Notes under the pieces: generated by a model
Told to the model about the DNA's origin: nothing
Seen by the model: the letters and a program-made list of their open reading frames with translations, nothing else
Databases searched by the model: none
Program-made: the position numbers and the translations under genes
Source of the DNA: Clostridia bacterium
Lineage (GTDB): Bacteria; Bacillota; Clostridia; Oscillospirales; Acutalibacteraceae
Assembly (NCBI GenBank): GCA_017631705.1
Contig: JAGBSU010000190.1
Span: 1 to 30,775 of the forward strand
Length of the DNA stretch: 30,775 bases
Direction: 5' to 3'
In this document: in pieces, positions 9,301 through 16,901 of the stretch
Numbering within the stretch: the stretch's first letter is position 1
Layout: the number at the start of each line of letters is the position of its first letter

Positions 9301-9919
9301 CACGTTTGCGGAACGCTTTAACAGCGTCCATGTCGCACATTTCAGCCAAATCCTCGTAATCCCACACTTGGATTTTTTGAATTTCATGAGAAGTACGGAA
9401 ACCGTCAAAGAAGTTGATGAACGGCACACGGCTCTTAATGGTTGCCAAGTGAGCCACGGCACCCAAATCCATAACTTCCTGCGGATTGGTTTCTGCCAAC
9501 ATAGCAAAACCGGTTTGACGGCAGGCATACACGTCGGAATGGTCACCGAAAATGTTCAATGCATGCGAAGCCACGCAACGGGCCGACACATGGAACACCG
9601 ACGGCAACAATTCACCGGCGATTTTATACATGTTCGGAATCATGAGCAACAAGCCCTGCGAAGCGGTATAGGTGGTCGTGAGAGCACCGGCTGCTAACGA
9701 GCCGTGCACCGTACCGGCTGCACCGGCTTCGGATTGCATTTCCGACACCTTTACGGTTGTACCGAAAATGTTCTTTTGTCCGGCGGCTGCCCATTGGTCA
9801 ACATAGTCCGCCATCGGACTGGACGGGGTGATGGGGTAAATACCCGCCACTTCCGTGAACGCATACGATACATGCGCCGCGGCATTGTTACCGTCCATAG
9901 TTTTAAACTTTCTTGCCAT
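6395..9919 (-). CDS. nifJ: Pyruvate:ferredoxin (flavodoxin) oxidoreductase, single-chain
   Basis: Oxidatively decarboxylates pyruvate to acetyl-CoA and CO2, passing electrons to ferredoxin or flavodoxin. It is the central pyruvate enzyme of fermenting Clostridia and acts in the cytosol. The 1174 residues cover the fused domain set: N-terminal pyruvate/TPP-pyrimidine domain (YPITPSSPMAD near residue 30), the central gamma domain with GLGGDGTVGANK, and a two-cluster ferredoxin domain. That domain has CAKCNKCAFVCP at about 690 and CMGCGVCVGVCP at about 750. The C-terminal TPP-diphosphate domain has GDGWAYDIGFGG at about 968, with further cluster-binding Cys (SGSCAGCAET). The ATG at 9919 has a GGGAGGA site and its own promoter. 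Length and motifs look complete. Confidence 0.98.
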   Translation of the reverse strand: MARKFKTMDGNNAAAHVSYAFTEVAGIYPITPSSPMADYVDQWAAAGQKNIFGTTVKVSEMQSEAGAAGTVHGSLAAGALTTTYTASQGLLLMIPNMYKIAGELLPSVFHVSARCVASHALNIFGDHSDVYACRQTGFAMLAETNPQEVMDLGAVAHLATIKSRVPFINFFDGFRTSHEIQKIQVWDYEDLAEMCDMDAVKAFRKRALNPEHPVMRGSHENGDIFFQHREACNAYYDAVPGIVEEYMGKVNEKLGTDYQLFNYYGAPDADRVIVAMGSICDVAEEVIDYLTAAGEKVGLVKVRLYRPFSAERFAAAIPATAKTIAVLDRTKEPGALGEPLYLDVVAALAAQGRSKVKVIGGRYGLGSKDTPPSSIFAVYSEMKKKCPKAQFTLGIVDDVTNLSLPEKEAPNTAAEGTIECKFWGLGGDGTVGANKNSIKIIGDHTDKYVQAYFQYDSKKTGGITISHLRFGDQPIKSPYYINKADFVACHNPSYVVKGYKMVNDVKPGGVFMINCQWSAEELERHLPAEAKRYIAKNNIQLYTVNAIDLAMQIGMGKRTNTILQSAFFTLAKVMPQEEAIQHMKDAATKSYSKKGMDIVEMNHKAIDAGATAFVKIDVPAAWAKAKDDAEAPAKNGPAKLVKMVDSIMEPVGKMNGDALPVSAFVDHADGTFEQGASAYEKRGVAVMVPEWNEDTCAKCNKCAFVCPHATIRPFALSEEEVAAAPANMRKAPKPVIKTNYTYTLAVSPMDCMGCGVCVGVCPTNSLTMVSRESQEDQQAVFDYCVEKVSEKPEVQGNTVISSQYKQPLLEFSGSCAGCAETAYARLITQLFGDRMYISNATGCSSIWGGPAATSPYTVNKDGHGPAWANSLFEDNAEHGFGMYLGQKAVRNRLIDEVQEMAASDKASAEFKAVAEEYLNTVNDGAKNTAATKALVAEIEKIADVCDLAKDVYEHREYLSKKSVWIFGGDGWAYDIGFGGVDHVLASGEDVNIMVFDTEVYSNTGGQASKASQIGQVAQFAAAGKAIEKKSLAEIAMSYGYVYVAQIAMGADMNQTVKAIAEAEAYPGPSLIIGYAPCEMHSIKGGMVNCQAEMKKAVDCGYWNMFRFNPAADKKFVIDSKAPTTSYRDFIMNEARYSSLTRSFPERAEALFTEAEQTAMKRYDHLLKLQALYNE

Positions 9920-9977
9920 AGAATATGTCCTCCCTTTTAGGATAATTTAACAGTGTGATGGTAGCGCATTATTATTT

Positions 9978-10006
9978 ATAATATCACGCATCATGATTTT
10001 TGTCAT
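9978..10006 (-). promoter_or_regulatory. Promoter of the pyruvate:ferredoxin oxidoreductase gene
   Basis: Minus-strand ATGACA (10006-10001) and TATTAT (9983-9978) with a 17-base spacer, one mismatch in each hexamer. The spacer contains the 8-base palindrome ATCATGAT (9990-9997), a possible but unproven operator. Confidence 0.7.
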
Positions 10007-10079
10007 CTGTAAAAATCTGCATTGAAAATATAACAAACTTTAATTTTTTGATTTTATCTCATTGTTTTGCACAAAGCGG

Positions 10080-10886
10080 TTATCGATTGCCTTGCCGATA
10101 CGCCGTTGCCGTCATACCGGTTTGTTTTTTGAACAAACGACAAAAAGATTTTGTGTCGGGAAAACCGGTTTTTTGAGCAATTTCCGACACGCTCAGCGTG
10201 GTATCCTGTAACAAATACCTCGCTTTTTCCAAACGAGTTTCGTTCAATAACGCATGAAAACTTTTCCCGTATACTTTTTTAAAAATGCGGCAAAAACTGC
10301 TCACGCTGTATCCGGTTTTTTCCGCCGCATCACTCACCGTAATGTCGGTATAATAATAATTACGGAGAAGCTCTTCCGCCGCTGTAATCTGCAAATATGC
10401 TTGTTTGTGCGGCGACAGATTTTCCGCTATGGGAAACAGCCGCTGCAACTGTGCGGTGATTTTATATAAATCCCCTCGAATTATCAGTTCCGATTCCGGC
10501 GCGTTGACACGCAGTTCTTCCACTATTTCATCCAACATGGAAAACAGCAGCTCCGTACGAGCATTTCGCGTACATAGCGGAGGTGCAAACAACAGCTTGG
10601 ATGTCATCTCATACGCTTCACCCAAAAAAAAAGGACCGATTTCCAAAGATAAAAACAAATTGTCTTCCTTTGATTCAACAATCGTGTGCTGTTTCATGCT
10701 TTGAACAAGTACGACTTCTTTTTCGGTAACCGTGTACGGTTGATTTTCCAAAATCAACTCCAATTGTCCCGAAAGAACATAGAAGATTTCCAGTTCTTTA
10801 TGATAGTGCGGTGTTTGATAATTGCAGCCGGCACAAAGAGCCGCGCGATACGGTTGACCGCCCAAAAGCATCGGTTGATATTGCAC
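10080..10886 (-). CDS. AraC-family transcriptional regulator with cupin-type sensor domain
   Basis: A 268-residue DNA-binding regulator. The N-terminal half looks like a cupin ligand-binding domain (HYHKELEIFYVLSGQLELIL near residue 28). The C-terminal 100 residues are the two-HTH AraC domain: ITVSDAAEKTGYSVSSFCRI, then LSVSEIAQKTGFPDTKSF followed by CRLFKKQTGMTATAYR. The GTG start at 10886 has an AAAGGAGGA site. The effector is unknown; such proteins in Clostridia usually sense a sugar or metabolite. The next gene downstream is the pyruvate:ferredoxin oxidoreductase, but that has its own promoter, so regulation of it is only a possibility. Confidence 0.9.
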   Translation of the reverse strand: MQYQPMLLGGQPYRAALCAGCNYQTPHYHKELEIFYVLSGQLELILENQPYTVTEKEVVLVQSMKQHTIVESKEDNLFLSLEIGPFFLGEAYEMTSKLLFAPPLCTRNARTELLFSMLDEIVEELRVNAPESELIIRGDLYKITAQLQRLFPIAENLSPHKQAYLQITAAEELLRNYYYTDITVSDAAEKTGYSVSSFCRIFKKVYGKSFHALLNETRLEKARYLLQDTTLSVSEIAQKTGFPDTKSFCRLFKKQTGMTATAYRQGNR

Positions 10887-10910
10887 GGAACTCCTCCTTT
10901 TTGATTTATC

Positions 10911-10939
10911 AGTATAACAAATTTCCTTGCGAATGTCAA
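10911..10939 (-). promoter_or_regulatory. Promoter of the AraC-type regulator
   Basis: Minus-strand TTGACA (10939-10934) and TATACT (10916-10911) with a 17-base spacer, about 25 bases before the GTG start. The remaining bases up to 11078 show no gene. Confidence 0.8.
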
Positions 10940-11075
10940 CAGTGCTTGATAATTTTTGCGAATTTTTTAGTGAATTCGGTATTTGTTTTGTGCTAAACCC
11001 TTTTACTATGGTATTACAATGTTAAAAATAGAAGACTACCCATGAATTTCCCGTTTCCGAAAGAGCTTCGTATTC

Positions 11076-11118
11076 AAAAAATCCGTGTGTAACCAATTTC
11101 GGTACACACGGATTTTTT
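11076..11118 (-). terminator. Terminator of the znuACB operon (bidirectional shape)
   Basis: An 11-bp stem (11081-11091 with 11103-11113) is flanked by A and T runs, so it has a T tail on both strands. It lies just downstream of the znuB stop on the minus strand. Confidence 0.8.
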
Positions 11119-11127
11119 TCGTTCATG

Positions 11128-11940
11128 TTATTTCCTTTGCGCCATAAAAAAGGTTCCGAAAAAGACAGTAGCACTGACCAACACAATCATCGGACCGGTT
11201 GCCACCGCATTGAGGTAAGAAAGCACCAATCCCAACAAACCCGAAAACAAAGAGAAAACCAAGGTCAGCATCACATAACTGCGTAAACTTCGTGCGACAT
11301 TCCGTGCCGCCGCCGCCGGCAAAATCAACATCGCGTTAATCAACAGCAAACCAACCCAACGCACCGCCAACATCACCACCAACGCCATGACGACGACAAA
11401 CAGATTGTCCAACCATACGGTTGGCAAGCCGTGACTTCTTGCCAATGAAGGGTTCAGCGACACCGCAAAAAAGCCATTAAAACAAAACACCCAAACCAGA
11501 AAAACAATGACTAAAGTCCCGGCCAGCACCCAAAGCTGTGGCACCGTAATGGACAGTACATCACCAATCAACAAGCTTTGATAACCCGAAAAACGGCTGT
11601 GACGAGAAAGCAGTACTAATCCCAAAGCTACCCCACAAGAGGAAAAAACGCCGATGACCGTATCGGTGGAGGAAAGTTTTGAACAGCGAATGGCGTTCAT
11701 CAACAACGCAAACAACACCGCAAAGAGCAACATTATCGGTTGAGGTTCTGCCAAACCAAACAGCATCCCCACCGCCGCACCGGTCAATGCCGAATGCCCT
11801 AACGCATCGGAGAAAAAGGACATGCCGTTGTTAACCACCAATGTTCCAAGTAACGAAAACAGCGGCATCATGAGCAACACGCCCCATAAAGCACGCCGCA
11901 TAAAATCATAGGTTAGCATATTTTGCAATGCTTCTATCAT
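11128..11940 (-). CDS. znuB: Zinc/manganese-type ABC transporter permease
   Basis: Membrane channel subunit of an ABC-3 family metal importer (ZnuB/MntB/AdcB type). The 270 residues are highly hydrophobic with about eight membrane segments. The typical block FFSDALGHSALTGAAVGMLFGL follows the first segments, and ALVVMLAVRWVGLLLINAMLILPAAAAR lies near residue 190. Its ATG overlaps the ATPase stop codon (ATGA), indicating translational coupling. Zinc rather than manganese is suggested by the His-rich binding protein in the same operon. Confidence 0.9.
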   Translation of the reverse strand: MIEALQNMLTYDFMRRALWGVLLMMPLFSLLGTLVVNNGMSFFSDALGHSALTGAAVGMLFGLAEPQPIMLLFAVLFALLMNAIRCSKLSSTDTVIGVFSSCGVALGLVLLSRHSRFSGYQSLLIGDVLSITVPQLWVLAGTLVIVFLVWVFCFNGFFAVSLNPSLARSHGLPTVWLDNLFVVVMALVVMLAVRWVGLLLINAMLILPAAAARNVARSLRSYVMLTLVFSLFSGLLGLVLSYLNAVATGPMIVLVSATVFFGTFFMAQRK

Positions 11941-12674
11941 CGCCGACCCTCCTTTTCACCGAAGGTGTCAACAAAGACCTTGGTAGCAAACACCTCGTCC
12001 GGTGTGCCATATGCCTCCACCGTTTTGTCCAGCAGTACAACTCGCTCGGCATGCTCATACACAAACGACAAATCGTGCGACACCAATAAAATTACCATAT
12101 CCTGTTGCTTTAACTCTTCCAGCAACCGATAAAATTCTTCCAACCCGTTTTGGTCAACGCCGGAAACCGGCTCGTCTAAGACCAACAAATCGGGGTTAGA
12201 CACCGTTGCCGCCGCCAACAACACCCGTTGCAGTTCCCCGCCGGATAACTTTCCCAAGGGTTGATCAAGCAACGTTTCCGCGTGGAACCGTGCCAGATGG
12301 GTTCTGAGCTTTTGTACCGTTTTCTTTCGTTTCGGGAAAAACACAGGATAAACCGAGGTTAAGGACTGCAACACATCTCCGACCGTCGCCGGTGAATGGC
12401 GGTCAAGTGCGACCGCTTGCGGCACATACCCGATTTTCGGTTTTTGACCGCTAACCGGTGTGCCGTTGTGTCCGGAAAACGTGACTTGCCCTTCGTGAGG
12501 AATTTCTCCCAAAATGGCTTTGAGTAAGGTGCTTTTTCCGGCACCGTTTTTTCCGATAATCGCCGTCAATTGCCCGCAATGGCTGTGCAAATTAACATCG
12601 TGCAACAACACCTGACCGTCGGCTTCCACACCGATACCCGTCACCGTTAAACAATGCAGTCCGCAATGGCTCAT
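11937..12674 (-). CDS. znuC: Zinc-type ABC transporter ATP-binding protein
   Basis: Cytosolic ATPase that powers the importer. Walker A GKNGAGKST is at residues 41-49, the signature LSGGELQRVLLA near 130, Walker B LLVLDEP near 152, and the H-loop His in LLVSHD. It has 245 residues, normal for ZnuC/AdcC. The frame is open 51 bases further upstream, but the ATG at 12674 has GGAGG 7 bases before it and overlaps the znuA stop as ATGA. Both junctions of this operon therefore use 4-base overlaps. Confidence 0.92.
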   Translation of the reverse strand: MSHCGLHCLTVTGIGVEADGQVLLHDVNLHSHCGQLTAIIGKNGAGKSTLLKAILGEIPHEGQVTFSGHNGTPVSGQKPKIGYVPQAVALDRHSPATVGDVLQSLTSVYPVFFPKRKKTVQKLRTHLARFHAETLLDQPLGKLSGGELQRVLLAAATVSNPDLLVLDEPVSGVDQNGLEEFYRLLEELKQQDMVILLVSHDLSFVYEHAERVVLLDKTVEAYGTPDEVFATKVFVDTFGEKEGRR

Positions 12675-13597
12675 GACAGCACCTCCTGTAATTGTGTTAG
12701 GTTTTTTTCCATGGCCGTCAACCAAACTTCTTCATCCGGCACACCTGCTATCGGTTTCGTAGCGCTGTTCCACAGAATCTTAGCCGCCGTCTCGGCATAT
12801 CCCAATAAAGATTCGTGTGCTACGGGATATTGGCTGTCGTATAAAAACAACACGGCTTTTCCTCTTACTTGTTCGGCAAGCGTTGCCAACATTGCGGCAG
12901 AGGCACCCTGTTCTTCTCCCAAGGGAACCACCCCGACCACCGCCAAACTCAACTCGCTTGCCGGATATGCCACCGAATCATGGAATAAAACCGCGTGGGT
13001 AAACGGCAACGCTATCGTCTTCATACGCGTCTCTATCCTCTTAATGCTTTCGATGTATCGTTGGGCATTTTTTTGATATGCCGTGGCGTTAGCGGGCTGC
13101 AAGCGACACAACCCCTCGCACAACCGACGAACCTGCTCGGCATATAACGACGGACTAAGCCAAGCGTGTTCGTTGACCGCGTGTTTGTGTTCATGCTCAT
13201 GCTCATCACATGCCGCTTCTTGTAAAGAAAGACCTTCTGTTGTGTCAACACACGGCAAGTTTGGAAGAGCCGCTAACGCTTGCGATAAAAACCCTTTTGC
13301 ATCGGCACCGTTCAACAATAACACATCCGCCGCCGACAACCGTGCCATTTCGGCAGGCGACAATTGATAATCGTGCATACATCCTGCCGTTGGCTGTGTT
13401 AAGCAAGAAACGGTAACTCCCTCACAATCTCCCACCACTTGCAATGCCGCCGTATACAAAGGGAAAAAACTTGTCATCACCGAAAAATCATCCGTTGCCT
13501 CTTTGGGCTGTTGCACACCGATCAGTGCTGTTATTCCGAGAGACGACACCAAAACGCCAATCAACAAAAGAGCAATTGCCCCGTACGGTTTTTTCAA
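12671..13597 (-). CDS. znuA: Zinc-type ABC transporter substrate-binding protein
   Basis: Extracytoplasmic metal receptor of the cluster A-I (ZnuA/AdcA/TroA) family. Metal-site His are visible in CMHDY, NEHAWLSP and LFHDSVAY, with an acidic ligand in LYDSQYP. A His/Glu-rich loop (CDEHEHEHKHAVNEH) precedes the second ligand, as in zinc-specific members. The open frame reaches 13843, but the upstream part is not protein-like. The TTG at 13597 sits 8 bases after AAAGGGGAG and opens directly into MKKPYGAIALLLIGVL, giving 308 residues. The N-terminal hydrophobic segment has no lipobox Cys, unlike most Gram-positive binding proteins, so an uncleaved anchor or plain secretion is likely. Confidence 0.9.
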   Translation of the reverse strand: MKKPYGAIALLLIGVLVSSLGITALIGVQQPKEATDDFSVMTSFFPLYTAALQVVGDCEGVTVSCLTQPTAGCMHDYQLSPAEMARLSAADVLLLNGADAKGFLSQALAALPNLPCVDTTEGLSLQEAACDEHEHEHKHAVNEHAWLSPSLYAEQVRRLCEGLCRLQPANATAYQKNAQRYIESIKRIETRMKTIALPFTHAVLFHDSVAYPASELSLAVVGVVPLGEEQGASAAMLATLAEQVRGKAVLFLYDSQYPVAHESLLGYAETAAKILWNSATKPIAGVPDEEVWLTAMEKNLTQLQEVLS

Positions 13598-13631
13598 GAT
13601 GTCGACTCCCCTTTCTGCATGGTTTGAATAA

Positions 13632-13660
13632 ATGGTAAGTCTTTCCCAAACAAATGTCAA
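13632..13660 (-). promoter_or_regulatory. Promoter of znuACB
   Basis: Minus-strand TTGACA (13660-13655) and TACCAT (13637-13632) with a 17-base spacer. The weak -10 would suit a regulated gene. Confidence 0.6.
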
Positions 13661-13674
13661 GAAAATTCTTGTCA
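13655..13674. promoter_or_regulatory. Inverted repeat spanning both divergent -35 boxes (candidate operator)
   Basis: The sequence TGTCAAGAA-AA-TTCTTGTCA is a 9-2-9 inverted repeat with one mismatch. Its left arm contains the znuA -35 and its right arm the holB -35. It does not match the Bacillus Zur box that I know, so the regulator is unassigned. Confidence 0.45.
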
Positions 13675-13697
13675 GCGGAGATAAAATAAGGTATACT
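13669..13697 (+). promoter_or_regulatory. Promoter of holB-ricT-rmuC
   Basis: TTGTCA (13669-13674) and TATACT (13692-13697) with a 17-base spacer, about 40 bases before the holB ATG. Confidence 0.75.
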
Positions 13698-13736
13698 ATG
13701 TACAGTGGAGTAGTTTTGAGAAAGGGAGAGTGCTTG

Positions 13737-14738
13737 ATGAACTGGCTATTACCCGACGGCTCTCCCTTTGTGGGGAATGCCGCCGCCAAAGCGTTGTTGT
13801 CGTCTCGGTTAGACGCCGGCTCATTTCCGCACGCCATCCTCATTGAGGGTCCGGTCGGCAGCGGCCGTCGTTCGTTGGCGCGGTTATTAGCCGCCGCCGC
13901 TTTGTGTTCCGAAGATCAACGCCCTTGTGGGATGTGCTCTGCTTGCCGCAAAGCATTTGGTGGGATTCACCCCGATATTACCGAACTCGGCGGCAACGGC
14001 GAGGCACGGTCGTTTCACATTGATGTCATTCGCACCTTACAAGAGGATGCCTACATACTTCCTAACGAGGCATCTCGTCGGGTGTTTTTGTTGTGGGATG
14101 TTGAAAACTTGACCGAACAAGCACAAAACGCTTTACTGAAAATTTTGGAAGAGCCGCCGGCACATGTGTTGTTCATTCTCACCTGTGAACAGCGCTCTTT
14201 GCTGTTAGATACCGTCCTCTCTCGCGTATTTACCGTTTCCCTCAGCGGTGTTTCAACCGAAGAAGCACTCGCGGTGTTACAAAGCCGCCTACCGGAAAAA
14301 TCGCCGAACGAACTGTCTCGAGCAGTGGTATTATGGGGCGGTATCATCGGGCAAGCCTTGCGGGGCATGGAAGACGGCTCCTATCAAGAAATCGTTGATA
14401 TTCTTCCCACCATCACCGCCGGCATCACCGCACCGACCGAACTGTCTTTATTGTTGGCCACCGCACCGCTTGAAAAAAGGAAGGAAGCGGTTCCTGCCGT
14501 CTTGAGTGGATTGCAGCTTATCTTCCGCGATGCGTTGCTTGCCAAAAGCGGAAGCACGGTATTTTTAGGCACCTGCCCTGCCGGCTCAAGGGCTTTAGCA
14601 CAAGCTCTTACCCGCCCGCGGCTTCTCGCGTTGCTTTCGGTGATAGAGGACTTGCAACAAGCGCGGTTGCGCAACATGAATCACACGCTGTTTATCACGC
14701 TTTTGTGTGCTCGCTTGCGGCGAGCCGCCGGGCGATAA
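13737..14738 (+). CDS. holB: DNA polymerase III subunit delta'
   Basis: Clamp-loader subunit that helps load the beta clamp at replication forks. The 333-residue product is an AAA+ protein. The Walker-A-like loop is GPVGSGRRS (residues 38-46), with Arg where an active ATPase has Lys, as fits the non-hydrolysing delta' role. A four-Cys zinc site (C-x6-C-x2-C-x2-C, residues 57-70) follows. The conserved LTEQAQNALLKILEEPP is near residue 125. The ATG at 13737 has a GGGAGAG site; an in-frame opening at 13632 runs through the promoter and is rejected. It is followed by ricT, the order known from Bacillus. Confidence 0.93.
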   Translation: MNWLLPDGSPFVGNAAAKALLSSRLDAGSFPHAILIEGPVGSGRRSLARLLAAAALCSEDQRPCGMCSACRKAFGGIHPDITELGGNGEARSFHIDVIRTLQEDAYILPNEASRRVFLLWDVENLTEQAQNALLKILEEPPAHVLFILTCEQRSLLLDTVLSRVFTVSLSGVSTEEALAVLQSRLPEKSPNELSRAVVLWGGIIGQALRGMEDGSYQEIVDILPTITAGITAPTELSLLLATAPLEKRKEAVPAVLSGLQLIFRDALLAKSGSTVFLGTCPAGSRALAQALTRPRLLALLSVIEDLQQARLRNMNHTLFITLLCARLRRAAGR

Positions 14739-14775
14739 CTTTACGTTTTTTGACCAAATGAAAGGTGGAATTCTT

Positions 14776-15639
14776 ATGACCGATGTTATCGGGATTCGTT
14801 TTAAAAACATGGGCAAAATGTATTATTTTGCCGCCGCCGGCCACACCTTCAAGAAAGGAGACCACGCTATTGTGGAAACTTCCCGCGGTGTGGAATGCGG
14901 GGAGGTGGTAATGGAAAACCGTCGCCTGGATGATACCGCCTTTCCGCAACCTCTCAAACCGGTTATCCGTGTCGCTACACCGGAAGATGTCAAGCACGCC
15001 GAAGAATTGGCGGTGCGTGAAAAAAAGGCTTTGGCGTTGTGTGAAGAGCGTGTCGCCGCCCATAAATTGGAAATGAGTCTTATCGGTGCCGAATGCTCGT
15101 TTGACAATTCTAAAATTCTGTTTTATTTCACCGCCGAGGGTCGTGTTGACTTCCGCAATCTGGTTAAAGACCTCGCAGGATTGTTTCATGCACGCATTGA
15201 GTTGCGTCAGGTCGGTGTTCGTGACGAAGCCAAAATGCTCGGCGGTTTAGGAATTTGCGGTCGTCCGCTTTGCTGTGCACAATTCCTATCAGATTTTCAA
15301 CCGGTTTCCATCAAAATGGCAAAAGAACAAGGCTTATCTCTTAATCCCACTAAAATTTCCGGTTCCTGCGGACGGCTGATGTGTTGCCTGAAATACGAAC
15401 AAGATGTCTATTCCTCGCTGTTAAAGGTTACACCAAAGCAAGGCGCATTGGTCAACACACCCGAAGGCCGCGGAACCGTAACAGAAGTCGCTTTACTTTC
15501 CGGCACATTGAAGGTGCGTTTAGAAAAATCGCCGGATTCTCCGCCGACAACCTTTTCGCGCGACGATGTCAAAACCATCAAGGACGGTCATACTAAAATA
15601 GAAAAAGCCGAGCTCGATGAGCTTGCCGGCTTGGAGTAA
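14776..15639 (+). CDS. ricT: PSP1-domain protein RicT/YaaT
   Basis: RicT (YaaT) is a 4Fe-4S protein. In Bacillus it works with YlbF and YmcA in RNA processing (RNase Y specificity) and in sporulation and biofilm control. The 287 residues include the PSP1 region with GICGRPLCCAQFL near 157 and GSCGRLMCCLKYEQ near 195, which supply the cluster Cys. The ATG at 14776 has AAGGTGG 6 bases before it, 37 bases after the holB stop. No ylbF or ymcA gene lies in the window. Identification is firm from the Cys-rich core and gene order. Confidence 0.92.
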   Translation: MTDVIGIRFKNMGKMYYFAAAGHTFKKGDHAIVETSRGVECGEVVMENRRLDDTAFPQPLKPVIRVATPEDVKHAEELAVREKKALALCEERVAAHKLEMSLIGAECSFDNSKILFYFTAEGRVDFRNLVKDLAGLFHARIELRQVGVRDEAKMLGGLGICGRPLCCAQFLSDFQPVSIKMAKEQGLSLNPTKISGSCGRLMCCLKYEQDVYSSLLKVTPKQGALVNTPEGRGTVTEVALLSGTLKVRLEKSPDSPPTTFSRDDVKTIKDGHTKIEKAELDELAGLE

Positions 15640-15643
15640 CGCT

Positions 15644-16825
15644 ATGGAATTTTGGATTGGTATTGTTTTGTTTGTCATTGTTCTGGTACTGCAAATCTTG
15701 TTGCTGACCCGTAAACCGCAGGCCGACACACGGTTGGAAGAAACCGAGCGCCGTTTACGGGAAGAATTGCGCAGTACACGACAAGAACTCAACGACTCAT
15801 TAAAAGAAATGAACCGCATCATTACCGAAGGTCAAAAAGAAACTTTAAAGGTTTCCGGTGAATATCAGGAAAAATTAAACACTTCTCTCACCACCACGGT
15901 ACGAGCTTTGCAAGAAAGCAATGAAAAAAAACTGGACCAAATGCGAGCCACCGTCGACGAAAAACTGCAAAGCACCTTGGAAAAACGCTTGGATTCCAGT
16001 TTTAAGACGGTAGGAGAACAATTGCAAAGCGTATATAAATCGCTCGGAGAAATGCGCGAACTTGCCGGCGGTGTCAGCGAATTACAGCGCGTTCTTACCA
16101 ATGTCAAAGCACGCGGTACTTGGGCCGAGGTCCAGCTCGGCAACATCTTAGAGCAAACTCTCACCGCCGAACAATACAGCCAAAACGTTTCGGTTCGTAA
16201 CAACCGAGAGTTGGTGGAATATGCCGTTAAAATCCCCTCTCGCGATGAAGACGGCACCTTCGTTTGGCTTCCCATTGACTCCAAATTTCCGCAAGAAGAC
16301 TATGTGCGGTTATGTGATGCGGCAGAGCGTGCCGACAAAGAGGCTGCCGAAGCAGCGGCAAAAGCACTGGAACGCACCCTACGCAACGAAGCCAAAACCA
16401 TTGCCGACTTGTATATTGAGGTGCCGAAAACTACCGATTTTGCCATTCTCTTTTTACCCACCGAAGGGTTGTATGCCGAAGTGTTGCGTCGTCCCGGATT
16501 GATGGAGGATTTGCAAAACAAATACCGCGTCATGGTTTGCGGCCCTACCACGATTACCGCCTTCCTCAACACCCTGCGTATTGGTTTCCGTACCATCGCA
16601 TTAGATAAACGTGCCGCCGAAGTGTGGAAAGTACTGGGTGCTGCCAAAACGCAATACGATACGTTTGAAGGCTTGCTCGAAAAAGCCAAAAAGAAAATTG
16701 ACGAAGCCGGCAACGCTTTGGATACCGCTCAACACCGCAACGACATGATACTGAAAAAACTTCGTCGTGTGGAAGCTGTGGAAGGCTCACAAGCCGACTC
16801 GTTACTTGCTTTGCCCGATGACTGA
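15644..16825 (+). CDS. rmuC: RmuC-family DNA recombination protein
   Basis: RmuC proteins are predicted nuclease-related factors that limit recombination at inverted repeats; their biochemistry is poorly known. The 393-residue product has one N-terminal membrane segment (residues 3-22) and a long charged coiled coil to about residue 150. The RmuC domain follows: GTWAEVQLGNILEQTL, LPIDSKFPQEDY, and the FLPTEGLYAEV block near 275. The ATG at 15644 follows the ricT stop by 4 bases, with GGAG overlapping the end of ricT, so the two are co-translated. A strong terminator follows. Confidence 0.93.
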   Translation: MEFWIGIVLFVIVLVLQILLLTRKPQADTRLEETERRLREELRSTRQELNDSLKEMNRIITEGQKETLKVSGEYQEKLNTSLTTTVRALQESNEKKLDQMRATVDEKLQSTLEKRLDSSFKTVGEQLQSVYKSLGEMRELAGGVSELQRVLTNVKARGTWAEVQLGNILEQTLTAEQYSQNVSVRNNRELVEYAVKIPSRDEDGTFVWLPIDSKFPQEDYVRLCDAAERADKEAAEAAAKALERTLRNEAKTIADLYIEVPKTTDFAILFLPTEGLYAEVLRRPGLMEDLQNKYRVMVCGPTTITAFLNTLRIGFRTIALDKRAAEVWKVLGAAKTQYDTFEGLLEKAKKKIDEAGNALDTAQHRNDMILKKLRRVEAVEGSQADSLLALPDD

Positions 16826-16853
16826 TTAAATAACTCAACTGGTTTTTATGCGT

Positions 16854-16888
16854 AAAAACGCCGAATTGCTTGGCAATTCGGCGTTTTT
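16854..16888. terminator. Bidirectional terminator between rmuC and folT
   Basis: A perfect 11-bp stem (16859-16869 with 16873-16883) and TTG loop, with an A run on the left and a T run on the right. It can stop both the plus-strand rmuC transcript and the minus-strand folT transcript. Confidence 0.88.
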
Positions 16889-16901
16889 TGTTATGTACTT
16901 A

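Noticed and set aside
8372..9697. Long plus-strand frame of 441 codons opposite the pyruvate:ferredoxin oxidoreductase
   Set aside because: It is a mirror of a highly biased coding sequence. The product is His/Phe/Val-rich with no recognisable domain, and the opposite strand is clearly the real gene.
13655..13674. Canonical Bacillus-type Zur box between znuA and holB
   Set aside because: The palindrome there is TGTCAAGAA/TTCTTGTCA, not the TCGTAAT..ATTACGA type. It is kept only as an unassigned operator candidate.
13598..13843. Upstream extension of the znuA frame into holB
   Set aside because: It runs through both promoters and antisense to holB, and the residues before the TTG at 13597 are not protein-like.
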